A stretch of 10,389 nt of DNA. Origin: Lachnospiraceae bacterium. Its GTDB lineage: Bacteria > Bacillota > Clostridia > Lachnospirales > Lachnospiraceae. The position numbers and the translations under genes are program-made. Each line of letters begins with the position of its first letter. The first letter of the stretch is position 1. This document shows, piece by piece, positions 7,184 to 10,389 of this stretch. Under the pieces are notes generated by a model. The model was not told the DNA's origin and ran no database searches. It saw only the letters and a program-made list of their open reading frames with translations. Location: NCBI GenBank assembly GCA_004556655.1, contig SFGF01000100.1, positions 1-10,389 on the forward strand. The letters run 5' to 3'.

Positions 7184-7338
7184 GCCTTAAATAACGAACA
7201 TCCGAACATTGACTTCATAAAAATTTAATAATATTAATAAACATTGATTTCTGGAAGGTTGTTTCTTTTCTGTAGAATACTTTTCATTCCGAGGATCTTA
7301 TCATTAAGTTTTCTTCAATATTTTTCTTATAAAGTATA

Positions 7339-8967
7339 TTATACTCTTTGAATAGACCCATCCTTCATTCTTCTAAACTGCTTCACATAATTCCAGCCCA
7401 AAACTGCTTCCTCCGCAAGATTATCATGTCCTTTTCCATCCACAAGTGTATAATTGTAATAGTTTTCATGATTATCATCATTAGAAAAAAAACGATGTGT
7501 AGTATATTTTCGTTTCGGATACCGTGGATTTGGAAAATACACTTCCACTTTGTCCCCCGGAACACCTACCCCACATGTATCTTGTTCTGCTATATAAGGA
7601 GTCTCCTTAACTGTAATATTATTGTATGATTTCCAGAAATCATACATTACCTGCTGACCGGAACCTCTCACGGCAGGATACTCATAATCACGTGTACTGT
7701 AATGATACCATATTGGCATTCTGTAATCATATTGCAATTTTTTTGCACCCGCAATCATAAACGGACGTGTATTTCTATTCTGACAAAATCTGGTATTATT
7801 AGCAAAAACTGCAGCAACTGTCTCTGGATGTGTCATTGCAAAAACCTGAGACATTGCAGAGCCATTAGAAAAACCACTCATATAAACCCTTGTTTCATCA
7901 ATTGCATATGTAGCCTTCATATATCGAATCAACGCCTCCAGGTATGCCACATCATCATATTGATCTTCTGCCATATCCTGATTCCAGCCCCACTTTGAGG
8001 TACACCATGGATAAACCATAATGAAACCTTCTTTCTCGGCAACCTTTTCCATTTTAATATTGTTACACATATTACCAGGTGTATCCGCTCCTCCATGATT
8101 GAAAATTAAAAGCGGAATTTTCTTTTCGGGATTTTGTTTTACACACTCCGGAATGTATTCAAACCATGTATGTCCGATTCCATTATTATCTCCAAGTCTT
8201 GTATCATCTTCATGAACAACAAATTTATAATCATCTTTTACTGTTCTCGGTCCTACCTCACCATAAACACATGAATTCGAACGACATACTTTTGAAAAAA
8301 GATGCTCCCATGCATATCGGATTGAATAAGCATCTAATCTGTCCCCATCTCTTTTCTCTTCACTAACTATCTGGCAATCATTCACTGTATTATAATAATA
8401 CCCATTTTCTCCCGCATTAACGCAATTTAACACTTTCATAAAACATGATGCCATTTCCGATGCATTCCACAGTATTGCCGGAACAGCAGAATTCTTGCTC
8501 TGTTCCATGGCAGCCTGTGCAATATCTCCACCTATAGTAAGCATACCTGCTATATTTACCGGATTAACCGCTGCAAGGGTATGTGCCATAGATGCCCCGG
8601 TTCCTTCTCCCATAAAATATCTGGCATTATGCATTGTATGGTAAATCCCTACATCAACAAAACTCGGTTGATAATTAAATGCATTTATTAATTTTACAAT
8701 ATCATGCACATCATCTGCCTGATCCGGCTTCATTTCCCAGTTCCATACTCCATCTATGGGATTCGGAAACAAAAGCAGTAACCTCTGTTCGTCCACCAGT
8801 TTCTCAAATTCTTTATCTTTCTCAAGTTCTTTTAATAATATCTCTGAATTACCTTCCCTTAGTATAGTAATAATGGTGTTCTCGTAACAGCAAAGGCGTT
8901 CCCCTGCCGGATAAATAACATACATATCTCTTTCGATTCCATCATATCTCTTTAATTCAACTCTCAT
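7339..8967 (-). CDS. Two-module alpha/beta hydrolase, PHB-depolymerase/feruloyl-esterase-like, degenerate N-terminal module
   Basis: This 542-residue protein has AAGGAG 7 nt before its ATG. The C-terminal module (about 282-542) is a typical esterase of the PHB depolymerase/LpqC/feruloyl esterase type: oxyanion region LLIFNHGGADTPGN (286-299), WGWNQDMAEDQYDDVAYLEAL (326-346), nucleophile elbow G365-F-S367-N-G369, probable acid Asp427 in YHYSTRDYEYP, and probable His514 in DGKGHDNL. The N-terminal module echoes it: LLLFPNPIDGVWNW (64-77), DQADDVHDIVKLI (82-94) and M-G120-E-G122-T-G124-ASMAHTLAAVNP, with glycine where the serine should be, so it is probably non-catalytic. No signal peptide is seen, implying a cytoplasmic enzyme acting on imported ester-bearing compounds. 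It follows a ruined polysaccharide deacetylase gene by 32 bp, suggesting a former two-gene carbohydrate-esterase operon. The exact substrate is unknown. Confidence 0.9.
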   Translation of the reverse strand: MRVELKRYDGIERDMYVIYPAGERLCCYENTIITILREGNSEILLKELEKDKEFEKLVDEQRLLLLFPNPIDGVWNWEMKPDQADDVHDIVKLINAFNYQPSFVDVGIYHTMHNARYFMGEGTGASMAHTLAAVNPVNIAGMLTIGGDIAQAAMEQSKNSAVPAILWNASEMASCFMKVLNCVNAGENGYYYNTVNDCQIVSEEKRDGDRLDAYSIRYAWEHLFSKVCRSNSCVYGEVGPRTVKDDYKFVVHEDDTRLGDNNGIGHTWFEYIPECVKQNPEKKIPLLIFNHGGADTPGNMCNNIKMEKVAEKEGFIMVYPWCTSKWGWNQDMAEDQYDDVAYLEALIRYMKATYAIDETRVYMSGFSNGSAMSQVFAMTHPETVAAVFANNTRFCQNRNTRPFMIAGAKKLQYDYRMPIWYHYSTRDYEYPAVRGSGQQVMYDFWKSYNNITVKETPYIAEQDTCGVGVPGDKVEVYFPNPRYPKRKYTTHRFFSNDDNHENYYNYTLVDGKGHDNLAEEAVLGWNYVKQFRRMKDGSIQRV

Positions 8968-8999
8968 TTAATTTCTCCTTATTTTTCAGATTTCGCATC

Positions 9000-9609
9000 C
9001 TACATGTCAACTGGTGGTATTAAATCTGCTGTTTCTCCTGGTTTTACTTCTATTGTCTTTTCTGTAAAGATTCCACCAATCCAGACACTTATACAAGTTG
9101 GGTTATACACTTTCGTGCTATCCACTGAAAATATCAATCTGCGGTATGCATCCACATATCTTTGAATTTCTCCATTTGTTGCATACCACACATCTTCTTT
9201 TTTGCAAATTTTATCCAGAAATTTTTCCATGTGATTCCAGTTATTATTCTGGTCAAATTCATAACTGTGTCCCCATACGTAAAAGAGTTTTGCCGGACTA
9301 TACATTGAAAAATAAAAATCATTTGACAAAAATTCTTCTGCCAGATCCATGATTCTTTCATCATCATGATGACAAGTGGGATTCATTGTCATCAACAGCA
9401 CCAAATGCGTATGCAAAACCAGTAACAGGTTTTCCTTCTAATTTTTCAAGTTCCTTTCGGCAGGACAATATTTCCTCTGCACATCTGGCTGTATCCATTC
9501 CAAACATAGATTCATGATATTGCCCATGTGCCGCAATCTCATGTTTCTCATAAAGCTTTGAAATACGACTTTCAATATATGTCTTTTTAAGTTCTTCGGA
9601 AAAAGCTTT
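9000..9609 (-). pseudogene. Polysaccharide deacetylase-family gene remnant (N-terminus lost, internal deletion, frameshift)
   Basis: Two minus-strand frames together give a recognisable deacetylase. Frame 1 (9609-9364) reads SRISKLYEKHEIAAHGQYHE, then CRKELEKLEGKPVTGFAYAFGAVDD, and ends at TGA 9364-9366. It matches the family pattern HEIA-H-x2-H, EI..CR..LE.L.G, and FAYPFG (here FAYAFG). Frame 2 (from about 9386 to TAG 9000-9002) reads MNPTCHHDDERIMDLAEEFL, FYVWGHSYEFDQNNNW and DVWYATNGEIQRYVDAYR, the C-terminal half of the same family. About 40 residues normally lie between FAYPFG and NPTCHH, so an internal deletion joins the halves out of frame near 9386-9410. The N-terminal region with the catalytic Asp-Asp pair is also absent; tandem TAA codons occur at 9610-9615. 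A functional enzyme is not possible as shown. Intact homologues remove acetyl groups from polysaccharides, which fits the adjacent esterase. Confidence 0.85.
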
Positions 9610-9716
9610 TTATTATTTTATTTGCATTATATCATAGTTTCTTATCTTTTTCAATACAAAATTCGTTTTTTTACACATTGTACACATTCTAATTGCTTTA
9701 TCAAGAAACATATATT

Positions 9717-9755
9717 GTATACTAAAAATAGTATACTTTCAGGAGGTATCATATG
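9717..9755 (+). promoter_or_regulatory. Orphan operator-like inverted repeat with strong ribosome binding site and start codon
   Basis: A perfect inverted repeat, GTATACTA (9717-9724), 4-nt spacer, TAGTATAC (9729-9736), contains -10-like TATACT boxes. A full AGGAGG (9741-9746) follows, 6 nt before ATG 9753. This is the layout of an autoregulated gene start on the plus strand. Yet the frame from 9753 (69 codons) only reads backwards through the sensor kinase gene and looks like nothing known, so the coding sequence it once served seems lost. No convincing -35 box is seen; TTGCTT at 9693-9698 would need a 19-bp spacer. Elsewhere in 9610-9752 I see only AT-rich sequence. Confidence 0.6.
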
Positions 9756-10119
9756 TTTTTTTCTGAAACTTCCTTGATGTGTTATATTCCGGAATCAAGG
9801 CTAATTCGGATTCCGTGTAGCTTTCACTTCGTCCCTCATAATCGGTATACAGCTGCTTACCGTTCTCATCCAGTATTTCAAAATATCCCTCTGTTCCCAA
9901 AAGTTTTCCCAGATTCAATTTCTCGTATTCGCCGGCTTTTAAGAGTTCCTGTTTTCCGATAGGCTGATTTACTCTCGGCCTCTGTATGATGATTTCCTCC
10001 GCTTTCATCTCCAGTAAATAAACTCCCAGAATGAGGAAAATCAATGCAAGTGAGAAGATGATATAGTTCTTGATCAGAAGTGCATATAAACTTTTTTCTT
10101 TTGTTTTATAACTTTTCAA
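9739..10119 (-). pseudogene. Sensor histidine kinase, truncated after its N-terminal membrane and sensor segment
   Basis: The frame begins at a TTG (10119-10117) that overlaps the end of the response regulator gene by 14 nt, the usual coupling for such pairs; AGGA lies about 8 nt upstream, and the next upstream in-frame codon that matters is a TAG, leaving TTG as the likely start. The 126 residues comprise a basic start (MKSYKTKEKS), one transmembrane helix (about 11-35, IIFSLALIFLILGVYLL) and an extracytoplasmic sensor part with GYFEILDENGKQLYTDYEG. It then ends at TGA 9739-9741 after NTSRKFQKKTYDTS, where the sequence has passed into the foreign block containing the ribosome binding site at 9741. 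The second membrane helix, HAMP, histidine-box and ATPase domains are all missing, so it cannot signal. The break lies around 9755-9785. Confidence 0.8.
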
Positions 10120-10389
10120 TTTTATATCCTATGCCTCTGATATTCTTAATGTATTTGGGTTCTCTCGGATTGTCTTCTATCTTATCCCGGAGATTGGAAA
10201 TATGAACCATCAATGTGTTATCATCATTCACGTAGCATTCACCGTTTACCGCCTGGTAGATCTGCATTTTGGTAAATACCTTCCCGGGCGATTTCATGAA
10301 CAGTGCCATCATCTTGTACTCAGTGGGCGTGATGGTGATTACTTTGTCTCCCTTTTTCAAGGTTACCGATTCTTCATCAAGGGTCAGAT
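10106..10389 (-). CDS. OmpR-family response regulator, C-terminal winged-helix part (N-terminus off the right edge)
   Basis: About 94 codons are visible, from the window edge to TAA 10106-10108. They form a complete Trans_reg_C winged-helix DNA-binding domain: LTLDEESVTLKKGDKVITIT (beta platform), PTEYKMMALFMKSPGKVFTK (first helix and link), then the recognition helix region DNTLMVHISNLRDKIEDN, and the wing ending YIKNIRGIGYKIEKL. This is the OmpR/PhoB type of two-component regulator. The receiver domain with the phospho-acceptor aspartate lies outside the window. The stop overlaps the start of the cognate sensor kinase gene, but that kinase is truncated, so this regulator has probably lost its partner or is driven by another kinase or metabolite. 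The visible part is undamaged. Confidence 0.95.
   Translation of the reverse strand, partial: LTLDEESVTLKKGDKVITITPTEYKMMALFMKSPGKVFTKMQIYQAVNGECYVNDDNTLMVHISNLRDKIEDNPREPKYIKNIRGIGYKIEKL

Noticed and set aside
7333..7345. AGTATATTATACT palindrome over the hydrolase stop codon
   Set aside because: It is short and AT-only in context, expected by chance in such sequence, with no T-run or stable stem to suggest a terminator.
9753..9962. 69-codon plus-strand ORF with an excellent ribosome binding site
   Set aside because: Beyond the first few codons it is antisense to the sensor kinase, and the translation is shadow-like; the start signals are real but the gene body appears lost.
1..10389. CRISPR arrays, tRNA/rRNA genes, insertion-sequence ends or integrase genes
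   Set aside because: I looked for regularly spaced repeats, tRNA-like arms with CCA ends, transposase motifs and paired terminal repeats with target duplications and found none I could support.

Overview
The window looks like a piece of a low-to-moderate GC Firmicute chromosome, most likely a gut Lachnospiraceae/Clostridia member. This rests on strong AGGAGG-type ribosome binding sites, TTGACC/TATAAT-type promoters, a DNRLRE/RHS-repeat giant surface protein, a small S1-domain protein, a haemolysin III-type membrane protein, small secreted beta-sandwich proteins, and an OmpR-type regulator overlapping its kinase gene. The species cannot be named from the sequence alone. No rRNA, tRNA, CRISPR array or transposase gene is visible.

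Layout. (1) 1-2709, minus: the middle of a large RHS/YD-repeat surface protein. Its C-terminus runs off the left edge and its N-terminal region seems to be missing where it meets the next promoter. (2) 2842-4822, plus: two intact housekeeping-like units, each with its own promoter and terminator: a three-S1-domain RNA-binding protein and a PAQR/HlyIII membrane protein. (3) 4949-6631, plus: a three-gene cassette of small exported proteins. Two are paralogous secreted beta proteins, and they flank a membrane-anchored beta protein. The third gene carries a single-base deletion. (4) 6632-7338: no intact gene. It holds hairpins and a short decayed minus-strand gene that I do not recognise. (5) 7339-9609, minus: a carbohydrate-esterase pair. 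The upstream polysaccharide deacetylase is a wreck (no N-terminus, internal deletion, frameshift). The downstream two-module alpha/beta hydrolase is intact, with a degenerate N-terminal module. (6) 9610-9752: an intergenic block with a perfect inverted repeat and a strong plus-strand ribosome binding site that now lead into no gene. (7) 9739-10389, minus: the 3' end of a two-component response regulator gene overlapping a sensor kinase gene, which is cut off in its sensor domain.

Reading. The left-centre is ordinary and intact. The right half is a patchwork of truncated and frameshifted genes whose breakpoints lie between genes of unrelated function, as expected from repeated deletion or recombination at an accessory locus. 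The most interesting items are the exported three-protein cassette, the tandem hydrolase whose N-terminal copy has glycine in place of the catalytic serine, and the orphan operator and ribosome binding site at the kinase breakpoint. Part of the apparent decay, especially the one-base deletion near 6450, could be a sequencing or assembly error.
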